A stretch of DNA of 64,000 nucleotides from assembly GCA_025403435.1 (NCBI GenBank), contig JAJQZP010000047.1, positions 310,001-374,000 of the forward strand, read 5' to 3'. Made by a program: the position numbers and the translations under genes. Below, piece by piece: positions 34,738 through 47,093 of the stretch (position 1 is the first letter of the stretch; each line of letters starts with the position of its first letter). This stretch comes from Artocarpus heterophyllus. Lineage: Eukaryota > Streptophyta > Magnoliopsida > Rosales > Moraceae. Below the pieces are notes generated by a model. The model made no database searches and had not been told where the DNA came from. It saw only the letters and a list, made by a program, of their open reading frames with translations.

Positions 34738-36472
34738 GTATGCCCTAATGAGTAAAAATGTAAAACGTTTTTGGAGACATTTTTATCAATAAAGAATTTA
34801 TTCATTTATATATACCAAATCTTGTCCTCATTACGTTCATATTTGTTGAATGTATATTAAGCAAACAGTAGTCTGAGACTATCAGTATAAACCTTTAAGA
34901 ATTGAGCATATGATGGACTGATTATGCGGAAGACACAATTCTTATGGTGACGGTCTAAAACATATGATCCGCAATCGAGGGAATAAAGTTGGGCGCTTTA
35001 TTCATGCAAAGATTGTTATGTTGTCTATATCCCTATTGGGAGATGGTTTGTCTTGACCATCGGAGTTGGACTCCATGAATAGAAACATTGGCACGTTGTC
35101 ATAGGTGACGATGTGTTGGATCGAGACACAAAGTGAATTGATTTGGATTAATAATTCTATCTTGGCAAATCGATTCACTTTAGACAATCATTTGTATTGT
35201 ATCTTAATCCTGAGATAAAAATAATCAAGAAGGTAAGACAGAACTTGTTCTTAAGCTGATTATGGATTATCATATGGGGATACGATACGTTTTGATATGT
35301 CATGGAGACTTAGCTATACGGGCTTCGTAATTCTATAAAGTTCGAGAGTGCAGCTCCAAGCTTTTAGTGGAGTAGCGTTGGAGTTGATAATTGTGAAATG
35401 TATATCTAGGATATTGGGTTTCATAATTATTGAGAGCTTGAACTTTATAGGTCCATTTTGGTCCCCTTTGCTAGCTCACAAAATCCTGTAACGATACGGC
35501 ATGCTTTTTCAATAATTGGTGACTTATGTCAGATTTATCAGATTGGTTTGAAATTTGAAAGAATTAAATAATTCATGTCTGTTTATTAGTTGAATTAATT
35601 TTGTAATAAAAATAATTTAAGATAAACTTGTTGAATTATTTGGATCGACTAATTCTTGTATATTTATCGGTTGATTTAATTGGATAAATTAGATCAAAAT
35701 AAACTTGTAGAATTATTGTCAATTGATTTATTTTCTTAGAGATTATCTTGATAAAGTTTGTTTTGATCAGATAACTTCTCTATTGGGTTATTTGAATCAA
35801 AACTGAGACTTTATCCTATAGAATCTCGGGTGGAAAATAAAAGATTCGTGGAGATATTTACGCGGCAGTTCGGCCTGTCGATCTACGTGTTCAGCCTACT
35901 GATGGGGCCTGTTTGGCCTACCGATCAGGCTGTTCGGCTTGCCGATCAGCGAGAGATAAGATTACGCGTTTTCACGCGGATCTTATTGGATATTGATCTG
36001 AACTTGATTCTGTTTTGAGTTTTTGAGACCTAATCTGATAAGGACTGACCCTAGGACTAATCGCTATATAAAGGGAGTAAGTCTCATGAGTTACTTAGAT
36101 CAATTGAGAGATTAAGAGTGATACTCTATTGGTAAGCATCTGAAAACTCCCTGAGAGCTTTTGTTCACAAATCACAAACACTTGCTTTGGGTTCTCTCGA
36201 TTGGTTGGAAAGAGAGTCACCGGTGGAATAGCTGTACGTGTGAGCCCACTCTCACTCCGGTCGTGGATAGAGAATAGCAAAGAAGATCAGTTGGTTGAGG
36301 CTCTTCTGGAATATTACTTCTTTTCACGGATTGCGGAGGTTCTTCGGCACACAAAGGTTAGTAAGATCTATTTAATTTATACATATAGCATGTCAAACTT
36401 GTGTTTTGGAAAATTCTCTAATGTTAATATTTTAAAATTCTCACTGTGCACCTCACACTGTTTTTTCCAACA
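34738..36472 (+). repeat. 3' LTR of copia copy 1
   Basis: 1735 bp, preceded by the polypurine tract GTGCAAGTGGGAGAT. It is shorter than the 5' LTR because of a deletion at about 35214 (the sequence jumps from CCTGAGAT to AAAAATAATC). A TATA box lies at 36064-36070 and the GC-rich motif cluster at 35868-35956. Confidence 0.92.
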
Positions 36473-37365
36473 GCTTGTATGAACACTGAAGTTTAGGAGA
36501 TGCGTAAAGATAAGAATGATGATAAGTATGAATTATGATAAGAAACTAAGAAAGATACGAATGATCATAAGAATGCTCATAATTGAAAATTCAAAATTGA
36601 GCATAAATGGAATCATGCATTATAATTTTGCTTTATTCCCTTTTATGATATGTTTATGTGAAATGTTATGAAAGACATTATGAGAAATGTTTTACAAGAA
36701 ATGTTTATGAAAAACATTTTATGCAAAATTTTTACAAGAAAAGGTTTATGAAGAACGTTTTATGAAAAACACTTTAAGAAATGTTTTATGAGAACGTTTT
36801 ATGAAAAAAGGTTTTTAAGAGGAAAGTTTTATGAAAGAGAGTTTAAAACAACTTGTGAGATTATGCTTTGTCTTACTGAGCATTAGCTCATTGTAAGTTC
36901 CTTCATGTTATAGGTAGTCTTATGGGAGACCATTAGGACTTGTTGAAGGGCTCGATGTTGCAGAGGATAGATGCAAATATTGGGTATGGATACCACTATA
37001 AGAAGTCTTCCACTAGTAAATAAAATGTTTTTCACTATTTGAAGTAGCATTTTAAAATTTCTAAGAAAGTCAATGTTTAATAAAATGTTTCATAAGAAGT
37101 TTTTTTTATAGAAAAAGCATTTTAAAAGAGGTTTAAATGGTTTTACAAAAGTAAATATTTCTTAATAAGTTTACAACATGTTTTGAATGATTTTAAGTCA
37201 AGTGTTGAGCAATGTCTCAACTTCAGTATTATGGAAGTTGAAACAGTTTTTAAAGTATGTTTATGGAAAAAAATTTATATAGTGATTTCTTACTAAGTAA
37301 GAATTAAGTTAAGACAATAATGTTTAAGAAACTTAAGTGATGGCCTGAAAAGACGGGGCATTATA

Positions 37366-38521
37366 GGTGATATCAGAGCAGTATCTTGCCATCCCATCTC
37401 GTATTGTCAGATGTTTGCTACACCATAGCTCATATAAGTAAGTCAAGTTTCATATGTAGAAAAGTTAGTATTTAACAATAACGTGTTTAAATCGAATGCA
37501 TAGCCCTTGATGTCAGCACTGTCGGATGAGCAATGAGAAAGTGAAGATCAAAGGATGAACGAAATGTTATATGTTTTAATATTTCTACAAGTCGATGATA
37601 ATTATCGTCCAATAGCAATATCAAGTCCAAGATGATTAAACATGGTCAACGGTAGTCAATAGTTGGCCTAATGGCTCAAGATCGAGATGATGAGTCTACG
37701 ATACGTTATGATGATTTACGCATAATGGTGTTCTCCATTCATGCAAATCTCACTACATTAGAATTCATTAAGTGTGACTGTACGTAGAACAAAGAGGGCA
37801 GATTAAGATAATAGAATAACGAAGGTCCGAAAGTGATTTTTGGTGTTTTATGGAACAAAAGTGCCTAAGAGCAACCAAACAATAGATGGCTAATTACATG
37901 ATTTCTCAAGCTTAAACAGTCTATAGCTAAGTTGAGACATGTTAACGATCTCTTAATCCCCAGATAGGAATCATGATCAAGAAGATGTTGTCAAATATAT
38001 TAGCAAAAGCCTCACGATTTGGAGAATAGAAGCTAGAGATTATTATGTTATGAAAGGATTATAGAAAAATGTAATTTTAAAATGGATATAGTATTGGGAA
38101 ATTAGGGATTTTATAGTTGGATGGCTCGATCTCTTAATAATTATGATACGATTAGGATGAAAATGAACATTATTTTCAAGAATAGCATTCATAAGTAGAA
38201 TGCTAAACCCTTAGATGAATGGGAATTGTGCTCAAACGCTAAAAGATCAGAGTTACGTAGTGAAAGTATAATGTTATAATTTAAAGAAATGTGTCAATGA
38301 AATGATGAAGGCTTATAAAGTTCCAAGCTAGAGACTTAGTTTTCATTAAGAAAGTAATGATACAAGAAAGTATGTTAAGTCAGAAAGAATGATAGGAAAT
38401 AAGAGCATAACCCTTGATAAGGTCTTTGTGATAAAAAAACCCAAGCAAAGGTAACAAAAAAAGTAAGAAGAATGATATGTGTTATGATTTTCGAGGACGA
38501 AAATCTTTAAGGAGAGTAGAA
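37366..38521 (+). other. Interior of the LARD-like element (non-coding)
   Basis: The PBS-like GATATCAGAGCAG is at 37369-37381 and the polypurine-like AAGGAGAGTAGA at 38509-38520. Between them no retroviral domain or long frame is visible. A TTTCGAGGACGAAAATC motif just before the tract matches the end of Tekay/Del polyproteins in related elements, so the coding part was probably deleted. Confidence 0.65.
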
Positions 38522-41500
38522 TGTGACACCTGAGAATATTCAGTGCAACAAGTCTGCAATAATTAAGAATTATGTTAAGGAAATTATGTACAAATTTTGT
38601 GAGCCATATTTTACGCTCAAAAATTTGTTAAAAATATAAGGCGTAATTTTTAGTGTCATAAGGATTATCGTTTAAATCTGATTTTTACAAAAAATTTCAT
38701 AAATATAAAAATAAGATTTTTAAGATTAAAAATCATACTATGGTCTTAACCAAGGAAGGAATGATAAGAAAATAAGTTAGAAAGATTAATTTTTGTAAAA
38801 CGTGGTGCAACAGATTTTAAGACAATGATAAAGTATAAGAAATACACAGTATAGAAATTATGCAGTATGAGAAAATACAATGCAAAGATTACACTGATAA
38901 AGTTATATAGTATAAGAATTATACTAATAAAGTTAAGTAGTATAAAAATTACACTACATAAAGTTAAATAGTATGAAAATTATATAGCATAAAGTAATAC
39001 AATATAGAAATAAGATTGTGTAAAGCTAAGTAATATAGAAATTATATTGTGTAGATGATGTAGAAGCTTGTAGACCATAAAACACATGTAGAAACGAATA
39101 CCAACAATATGAGTCATATACCAACAGTATAGGAAAAATACCACTGGTATAAATTTTGACCCTAAGAAAAGTTTTGTGGGGCCCATTTGGTGCCACCTTT
39201 TAGGCGGAGAAAAAGCTACCTCATTGCCCCTTCTTTCCTCTAGTTTTGGCTCACCAAAGAGACCAAATTGTGGTCTCCATCATTTTTTGATGCAAAACTT
39301 AAGAAGAAAAAAAACTCTCTTTGCATTCCATGAAACCAGTAGCCCTTTCTATGATTCTTGAATATTTTTGCAAGATTAAACCTCCTATCAAGCTTTCAGG
39401 CAAGCTCAAATGTTCTGGTGCAAAGTTTTGCAATTTTAGAGGTAAAATTCCTTTTTTCTAAGGGTTGTAGTGATTTTCTTCAAAGTTATGGATTTATTTT
39501 TGAGGGGTTTTTGCTATGATTATGTAGAGAATTTAAGCCAAAAACAAGCATCAAAAAGGAGGTGTAAAAGCTTGAGGAAAACCTTGATAAAATTCTAAAC
39601 TTCTAGTTTGAAAATTTTTTATGTTTTGTTGTGTATATCAAGTGTTTGATGTGTATTTGGACTATGACATGTAAAATAAACTTTATGATATGATTTGTTA
39701 TGTCTTATGATGATGTTGATGATGATAATATTGATGAAATGTTAAGAAATTAGGGTTTTATGTTAAAAAGAAAAGGGTTTGTTAAACTTTATTAAAAATA
39801 TAAAGTTTAACTAGTTTTTAAGAAATGATATTTTTAAGGGCTTTAAAGGCCAATTTGTGATCTAAGTAAAATCTAAAAATTTCCAAAACAGTGAAGGAAA
39901 TAACTTTGTGAACATAGTTTTGTAAAATTCTAAAACTACTAAATTGCAAAGTTTTGTAAAACCTTGTCAGATTTGAAAATCAACCAAAAAGTCCACTTAA
40001 CATTAGAATTTCTAGAAAATTAAAACACAAAAGTTATAAAACTCATCAAAACTTAACAGGTTACATGGACAGTTTGTCAAAATTCTGCCTGGTTTAAAAG
40101 TTATGAATTTTATAAGATTTTAAACATAAAATTTTATAAAATGAAAATGTAATGAAAGTGTTTGAATCAAACCAAGGATATTATAAAAGTTTAAGTTCTT
40201 GCAAAAACAAAATGTTTTAGGATTAAACAGTCGTTTTTGGTCCCAAGGGCAAAAAGTCAAGATTTTTACATTTAGGGCTAAAACTATAAAATCATGTGAA
40301 ACTGGGGTTTCAATAAGGAATGTTGGTTTCTTACACTGCTGTAGGCAGTGAGTAACCATGAATGTTAAGTTTTTAAGGGATCTAAAGTTTCTGCCAAGGA
40401 AAGAAAAGAAAAGAATGTTAAGGGCGAAAATGTTAAGATTTTCACACTAGGGTCGAAACTATAAAGTTTTAACAAAATAGATTTTAACGAAAAGAAAACC
40501 ATTGTTTTGTTTTCCATAATGATATGAGAAGTAAAAAAATATAGGTTATGTTTTAAAACGAGTTCTGAAAGTTTTCTAAGACTCGTTAAGGACAAAACAG
40601 TCATTTTCTATAAAGAAAGGAAATTGGAATGTTAGACATTGCTCAAGTAAGTCTCAAACCTCACCTATGGCATGAAGAAAATGATTTTCTAATGCTTTAT
40701 ATATGTTTGCAACGTATTTGTAATTGTTATCCTTAAAGTGTCTTTGCAAATGTTATGCTTAATGTTTTAAAGATCAAGATATATGTTTTATGTTTACATT
40801 TATTGTGTAAAAAGTTTTAAAGATCAAGTGAAGGCTTACAATATATTTGCAATTATTATGTTTAAAGTATGTGTGCATGTGTTATGTATAATGTTTTAAA
40901 GCTTAAGTTAAGATTTAAAATGTGTTTGCAATTATTATGATTTAAGTATATATGCATGTGTTATGCATAATGTTTTAAAGCTCAAGATATGGTTTACAAT
41001 ATGTTTGCACATGTTATATAGCATTCGATATGCTCACAAAAGTTAACAAGAAGGTTAACTAAAGATAAAAAAAAAAGTGTTGTAGCAGCCTCCTTGATGT
41101 TAGTACACAAGTTAAGTTAAAGTTATAACCTCAGTATTCGATGGTCTAAAGTCTTCCACAAGGGAAACATCATGTTTATGTTCTCATGGTTAATGATGTT
41201 GGTATGAACACTCAAATTTATGAGAAAAGTAATTATAAGAATAATGTTGAGTAAGAATGATGTTAAGAAATTAAGAAATATATGAATGATCATAAGAATA
41301 CTCATAATTGAAAATTCATAATTGACCATAAATGGAATCATGCATTATGATTTTGCTTGTATTCCTTTTTATGATATGTTTATGTGAAATTTATGAAAGG
41401 CATTCTAAGAAATGTTTTACAAGAAATGTTTATGAAAAACATTTTATGAAAAATGTTTACAAGAAAAGGTATATAAAGAACGTTTTATAAAAAACATTTT

Positions 41501-42086
41501 AAGAAATGTTTTATGAAAAACGTTTTGTGAAAAAGGTTGTTAAGAGAAAAGTTTTGTGAAAGAAAGTTTAAAACAACTTGTGAGATTATGTTTGGTCTTA
41601 TTGAGCGTAAGCTCATTATAAGTTCCTTCATGCTATAGGTAGTCTACGGGAGACCAGTAGGACTAGTTGAAGGGCTCGGTGCTGCGAAGAACAGATGTAA
41701 AGATTGGATATGGATACTACTACAAGATAACCGCTTGTAAAGAAAAAGTTTTTCACTAATTAAAGTAGTGTTTTAAAAGTTCTAAAAAAGTTAATGTTTA
41801 ACGAAATGTTTTATAAGAAGTGTTTTACAGAAAAAGATTTTTAAATGAGGTTTAAGTAGTGTTACGAAAGAAAATATTTCTTAATAAGTTTAAGAAATGT
41901 TTTGAATGATTTTAAGTCAAGTATTTACCAATATCTCAACTTTAGTAGCAACGGAAGTTGCAACAGTTTTTAAAGTATGTTTAAGGAAAAAAAATTTATC
42001 TTGTAATTTCTTACTAATTAAGAATTAAGTTAAGATGATGATGTTTTTGAAAGTTAAGTGATAGCCCGAAAAGACAGGGCATCACA
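38522..42086 (+). repeat. 3' LTR of the LARD-like element
   Basis: 3565 bp, uninterrupted, TGTGACACC to GGCATCACA. It includes the minisatellite at 38838-39060 and a region near 41390-41540 rich in ATGTTTTATGAAAAACATTTT-like inverted motifs. Compared with the 5' LTR it lacks the hairpin array near 40610. The small open frames inside are chance ones. Confidence 0.8.
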
Positions 42087-42845
42087 GCCGTCCTCATCAA
42101 GTCTCGATGAAGGTATTAGTTGCCATCTTCTAGCTCTGTCTATAGTTGAAAAAGGCAGCGTTATGCATTTTGCACTAGTTGTAGTAGGAAAGGCGTAGAT
42201 GGATGCTCTTCCTATGGATATTTATCACAGTACGCCACTTAGAGTAGGTAATGTGCATGTCACAGCTAATACCTGTTATGTGAGAAAGAGGGGAAAAAGA
42301 CAAGCAAATAATGGTACAATTTAGGTAACACACCAATTGGCTGCCAAATATTGCCTCTTAATGTTGCCAACTTGTTGAGGAATTCCAAACAATCTATGGA
42401 CCCCTCCAGCACGATCCAATTCCCATGCCATGTGACGTAACCCATGTCTTCGATGTGCCCCTCTACCTTATTATCAAGGACATTGATTGGTTTGATAATT
42501 TTAATTAAATATGTGAAGGATGTTTTAGAGTGTATATGAGTTATAGAACTATCTATACACTTTTCATTAATCATAAACATTCATGCATAACAATTGTTCT
42601 TCCTTTTTTTACGTGATTATTTATTGCACGCATGCCATGGGATAAGCTCTCAGTCGAATTGGATTCATTTCCCTAATAATCACTTCTTATGTATTGGGAC
42701 AAGTAGATACTGTGTTCAAGAATGAGCTAAAAATCTTTGAGAGTTTTTGGATAACGCATACACCGACTGAGTTTATCTAAACGACATATAATGCATGGGG
42801 TCATTGGATGTTGGAGCTTAATTTGTAGTGACCCTACTTACGTGG
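42087..42845 (+). pseudogene. CACTA second-gene remnant, right half (C-terminal region and C48 peptidase-like start)
   Basis: It continues the gene broken at 21658. VVGKA..MDALPMDIYHSTPL at about 42172-42231 aligns with a LLGKAWMESLPTDTVHGRPL stretch at 54458-54517. A DVPLYLIIKDIDWFDNF piece near 42448 corresponds to a LPIYVGYEDVYTL piece at 54936. TTYNAWGHWMLEL near 42790-42830 aligns with LPYNVGEHWMLAL at 55279, the part of the Ulp1-like peptidase that holds the catalytic His. Stops and frameshifts are many. Beyond 42845 no homology is visible. Confidence 0.6.
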
Positions 42846-45800
42846 TCATTACATAATCTACATAAACTTACACTCAAACATATCTTACTATAAATTACTT
42901 AGATTTGAGAAATAATTACTTAAAATTGTTTCTTTTATAACATTTTAAAAATAAAATAAATCATTTTTTTAAAATTTCATTGCAAATTTTTTTAATGGAA
43001 TATGTGTATAATTATTCCACCATTCATCTGCCACTTGCCATTGAATGAAAGCAAGTAGAAAATTGTACTTGCAAAACATAATTGAATACATTCAACAAAT
43101 GCATTTTAGAAGAAAACATTTTAAAAAATAAAGCATGAGCCTATTATGCTTTACTATGAACATATTTTATCGTATTTATGGGCCTGAGTGTCCTCACCAG
43201 TTTCATGAGATCCTCAGAAGGTTATGATTCTCGAGGTCCCAATGACTCTGAGATCATAAATTTTATTTAATTTAACCTAACTTAATGTCTCCCTATAGGT
43301 TGAGAGGTCTTTAATTCTCCCTGTAGGTCGAGAGGTTGGTACAACAATAGAAATTTCTTTTGTCTTATTTGTTTTGCTTTTCTTATTTCGTGTATGCAGC
43401 ATGACATGCTATTACATAGCATTATATATCGTACATCGTAAACATGCTTGACTTAAAGTGTGTATGCAGTATAATTTAACACTGCATACATCAAATATAG
43501 TGTATAACACAATCATAGCATGACATAACCTAATATGGCATATCATATCATTCATGGTATAATTTAACATAACATGGTATACCATATCATGACATGACAT
43601 AACATAACATGACATTATAGCTCTCTCTTATGGCCGCCACAGAGAACATTGCTTTTACCATTAAACTTAATAACTATTGATAATAAATTCAGAACAACCA
43701 ACAACACTTAGAGAAATATCCCAAGAAATACATCTATTTTTTTACTACTTACCAGATTTAACTTTTTCCTCTCGATTAGCCCAAACTTTTTCTTCTCGGT
43801 TAGCCCAACGAAATACTTAAGACATTCGGTTAACCGACCACCTATAGAAAACTTAGTTTACAAAAGTAAATATTTAACAAATACAAACTCATACATATAA
43901 CGCAAGCACTCTTAAGTTCTAATCAAACAACTAATTATGAAAAAAATGGACTATATAGCATATGCTTTAATAAATAACATACGAAACTAAAATCTAAAAT
44001 GCAAATTACATTCAACAAAACATAAGTTTAAAAGAATATATCACAAATAAAACTGAGTCTTAAATAAATAAAAATACAAAATATAATATATTAAATTTGG
44101 TTTGAGTTTAAAAATCCTTTCATGGTATGACTCCGTTTCCAATCCAACACTCCTTGCACACACGCCCGTTCTTGTCCTCCATCCTAGTCAACCTGCGTCT
44201 TATCTTTGTCTACAACATAATATAAACTAAGTAAGCATAAGTTTAGTAAGTACACTTTCTTATTTTACAACATAAAATATGAACTTTCATAAAAACATAA
44301 CAAAGGATCATAGTCATAAACATAATAGGGCACAAGACACATGTTCGTATATATAACATATCTTTCATTCAAACTTTCATCATGAGAGGAGTGGGCTAGC
44401 TAGTCTCAAACCAAACATAACAACTCTAAACCTTGCGGGACATCACAAACATAAACATAGAGTGTGCAACATTTAATGAAGTGATACATATACATTCATA
44501 TATTCTTTCTTTGAAAACTTGTCATAAAGCATCAAAAACATAAACATAAAAACATCCTTAGGAAAATTCCTCATAAAAGGTATTGAAATAAGAAAATTTA
44601 AATCACAAGCCTTTGCCTATAAAACATTGCTTAACATTTTTATAAACTTTATTATATTACAGGTGAGAATGTACTTACTTGGCTTGCTTGCTTACTAAAC
44701 CTTAAATCAAGAAAAGTTACCGTGGCTCTTGATGTGCTCACTTTTTGGAGTGTTCGTGTCAATAATTCATATAATACATGAAATTAATATTCATGTTCAT
44801 AATATCATTCACTACCATATGACATTATCATACATCATTTTTAACAAAACAAAGCATCTTTAAGTTACAAACTGCACTTAGAGTCAAGAAACATAAAGAC
44901 AAAAAACTTGACCTTTAATCACTTACAGAAATTAATCTCAACTTATAAGTATGAATACAATGTAAGAATTATTCCATAATATTGTTAACATATAAAAACA
45001 TCACTCAAATTTTTTTCTCTTGAAAATATTAATCCAAGATATATTGTTCTAATTTTCAAAATGTTCAAGTAAATCTGCTAGTTATAAAAACTGGCTGACC
45101 TTTAAAGACTCAAAACCCTGTATCTTTTAATTTACATTCTATTAGATGATGGAAATTTGCAAGAATAAAAGTAGCACATATATATAATGCTTAGATTTTT
45201 CTTTAGCGATAAAAATTTCATTTGATAATTAAAATAAATTACACAATCAATGCTATAAAATCTGCCAGCAAAGCCTGAGCAGTGAGCATTTCTAATTAAA
45301 AATTATGGATTAAATCATTTATGCTATAAAATAATTTATAAAAATTACTATACATAATAGACACATAAAATCATAATATATCTAAAATTCAACCCTAAAT
45401 AAATTCGAAGTAGTTCAAAACACATGTTCGAATTCAGAGTTAATATTAACATCAAACATGCTAAACAGTAGTTACATTTCATTCAAACATTTTTATAAAA
45501 TCAAATATGGATGATATACTTTTGAAAGTTTTTTTTGTAACATGAATAACACATAAATAAACACTAAAAAATAATAAATAATCTAAAACACATTTAACAG
45601 TATGATTTATTATCTCACGAATTATAAAGAGCATATTAGATAGACATTCATACTTACTGAGTACTTTACAATCAACGAATTTTATCTTAAAACATAATAA
45701 AGATATAAGGTTAAAAATTTTAAAACACTTAGTTATCATGTCAAAACAACTCATAATTTTTTAGAGAATTAAAATATGCTTTTTCCCTCACAAAACAGAC

Positions 45801-46498
45801 TCTATAAGACACAAATACAGATCTGTTAGAAAATAAAATTTCATCAATAGTTTTTAATTGAAAGCTCATAACCTTAAAAATATATTGAACAAAAATTTAT
45901 AAAACATTCTAAACATTTTGTAACATATATATACACATTATATCTAAAAATCGTAGCAAAATAAAATTATTTGAATTTAAAACATTATCAGTAATCTCAT
46001 TGAAACCAAAAACCCTAAAATTCTCATATCACATTCTAATAACAAAACTTATGTTAAATTTGTACCAAACTTATACAGTCCTAAAATTCAAACATAATAT
46101 GAACATCATAAAATTAAACATTCCTAAAAATTAAAATCGTCACATTCATAACATGTCACAAAAATTCAACCATTGAAACCGAAACCATATATTCTAATTT
46201 AACAACATAAATTTCAAATCCATTTCAAATCCTAATCATACCAAACACTCATAGCTATAAATATATTCATTAACAAAACTAAAATATCATACACATAAAT
46301 AAATTCATACCTTGTGTTCTTGAATTCTTTGAGAGAGAAAATCTTGAAGAAAACAAAATTCCAAACTAATGGTATGTGAGGTTGAGGAAAGAGAAGATAG
46401 CATAAAAGCATAGAGAAATATGAGAAAAGATGGATGCAAGAAAACGAGATAGGAATAATATGTATGCTTGAAACCACATATTTATAGGCATAAGTAAC
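42846..46498 (-). other. Non-coding AT-rich DNA, probably LTR-derived
   Basis: No coding frame is supported. A stretch at 43380-43620 is rich in CATGACATAACAT-type short repeats. On the minus strand, CCTATAAATATGTGG at 46474-46488 resembles a TATA box, and the long purine- or pyrimidine-skewed AT-rich sections resemble the gypsy-type LTRs elsewhere in the window. The CACTA element starts immediately after. Confidence 0.35.
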
Positions 46499-46529
46499 CA
46501 TTACTACAACAAATTCAAGATTATACAAC

Positions 46530-46665
46530 CTTCATGACGACCATTTCTCAAAAACCATTATGATAAGGGGAAAAAACAAGGCAAGATATGCCTACGAAGA
46601 CGAAAACCGTCGCAATACATGTGAGGAGCTACCACGATGGTTTATTAAAAGAACCGTCGTGATAG
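46530..46665. repeat. Left subterminal repeats of the CACTA element
   Basis: Inverted motifs such as TACCACGATGGTTTATTAAA followed by GAACCGTCGTGATAG, and CCATTTCTCAAAAACCATTATGA. In CACTA elements such motifs bind TNPA and bring the ends together. Confidence 0.7.
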
Positions 46666-47093
46666 CTCACTTAAATCCCCTTTTCCACCTTGACAATCGG
46701 ACACAAATTAGAAACTCACCTCTCAAATACTAACACAGGCCCTTTCGAAATAGCTGCTGCCGTCCCTTTCCGCCTCCATACTCCTTAATCTCATTCTAAA
46801 TTGTAAGTTTTTTGTTAGAAATTAAGAAATTGTTGTTGATTTTGTTGTTTAATTAATCCAAAATTGATAAATTGTCGTTGATTTGTTGTTTATTTCATGT
46901 TTATTGTGTTGTGGATCATGGGTATGATTTATCCCATTTAATAATTGGTATGTGTAATTTGTTTTATGATGGGTGATGTTTTTGTTTTATGATTATAATA
47001 TATATGGTGGGCATGTATATAACTTGTGAAATTAATTTTAATTGAATATTTGCTATTTATTATTTTTATTTAGGACTTGAAAAATGGATAGGA

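Larger units (their letters stand above)
27091..36472 (+). mobile_element. Ty1/copia LTR retrotransposon, copy 1 (9.4 kb), nonsense-riddled
   Basis: Two LTRs (27091-29112 and 34738-36472) start TGTTAG and end CAACA. They enclose a PBS (TTGGTATCAGAGC), a leader of about 1.7 kb, and gag-pol in the order gag, protease, integrase, reverse transcriptase, RNase H, which defines Ty1/copia. It is inserted in the LARD 5' LTR; the flanks GTTGG and GCTTG are a possible decayed 5-bp duplication. A second copy of the family is at 57684-64000 on the other strand. Confidence 0.92.
21659..37365 (+). repeat. 5' LTR of the LARD-like element, split by two insertions
   Basis: It consists of three pieces that align in order with the 3' LTR: 21659-22219, 24356-27090 and 36473-37365. 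For example, the GGGGCCCATTTGGTGCCACC stretch at 24425 pairs with 39179, and the GTCTTCCATAAGAGAAGCATC stretch near 27039 pairs with 41148. It contains a hairpin minisatellite at 26172-26385 that the other LTR has lost in a deletion of about 600 bp. Confidence 0.8.
21659..42086 (+). mobile_element. LARD-like Ty3/gypsy element with about 4-kb LTRs and a 1.16-kb interior
   Basis: It begins TGTGACACCTGAG at 21659, with a second LTR beginning identically at 38522 and ending in CATCACA at 42086. The left LTR runs, with two nested insertions, to 37365. The interior (37366-38521) has an initiator-Met-type PBS and ends in a TTTCGAGGACGAAAATC..AAGGAGAGTAG tract directly before the 3' LTR. That tract is typical of Tekay/Del-type chromoviruses. 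The interior has no gag, reverse transcriptase or integrase. Long LTRs with a short non-coding interior define LARD-type, non-autonomous elements. The flanks GTTGC and GCCGT differ only by C/T transitions and may be a decayed duplication. Confidence 0.75.

Noticed and set aside
42266..42580. 104-codon minus-strand frame
   Set aside because: The plus strand at the same place shows homology to the CACTA second gene, so this is an antisense frame.
43380..43640. Possible CRISPR-like or satellite array of CATGACAT words
   Set aside because: There is no regular spacing and no conserved repeat-spacer structure, and the host is a plant nuclear genome.
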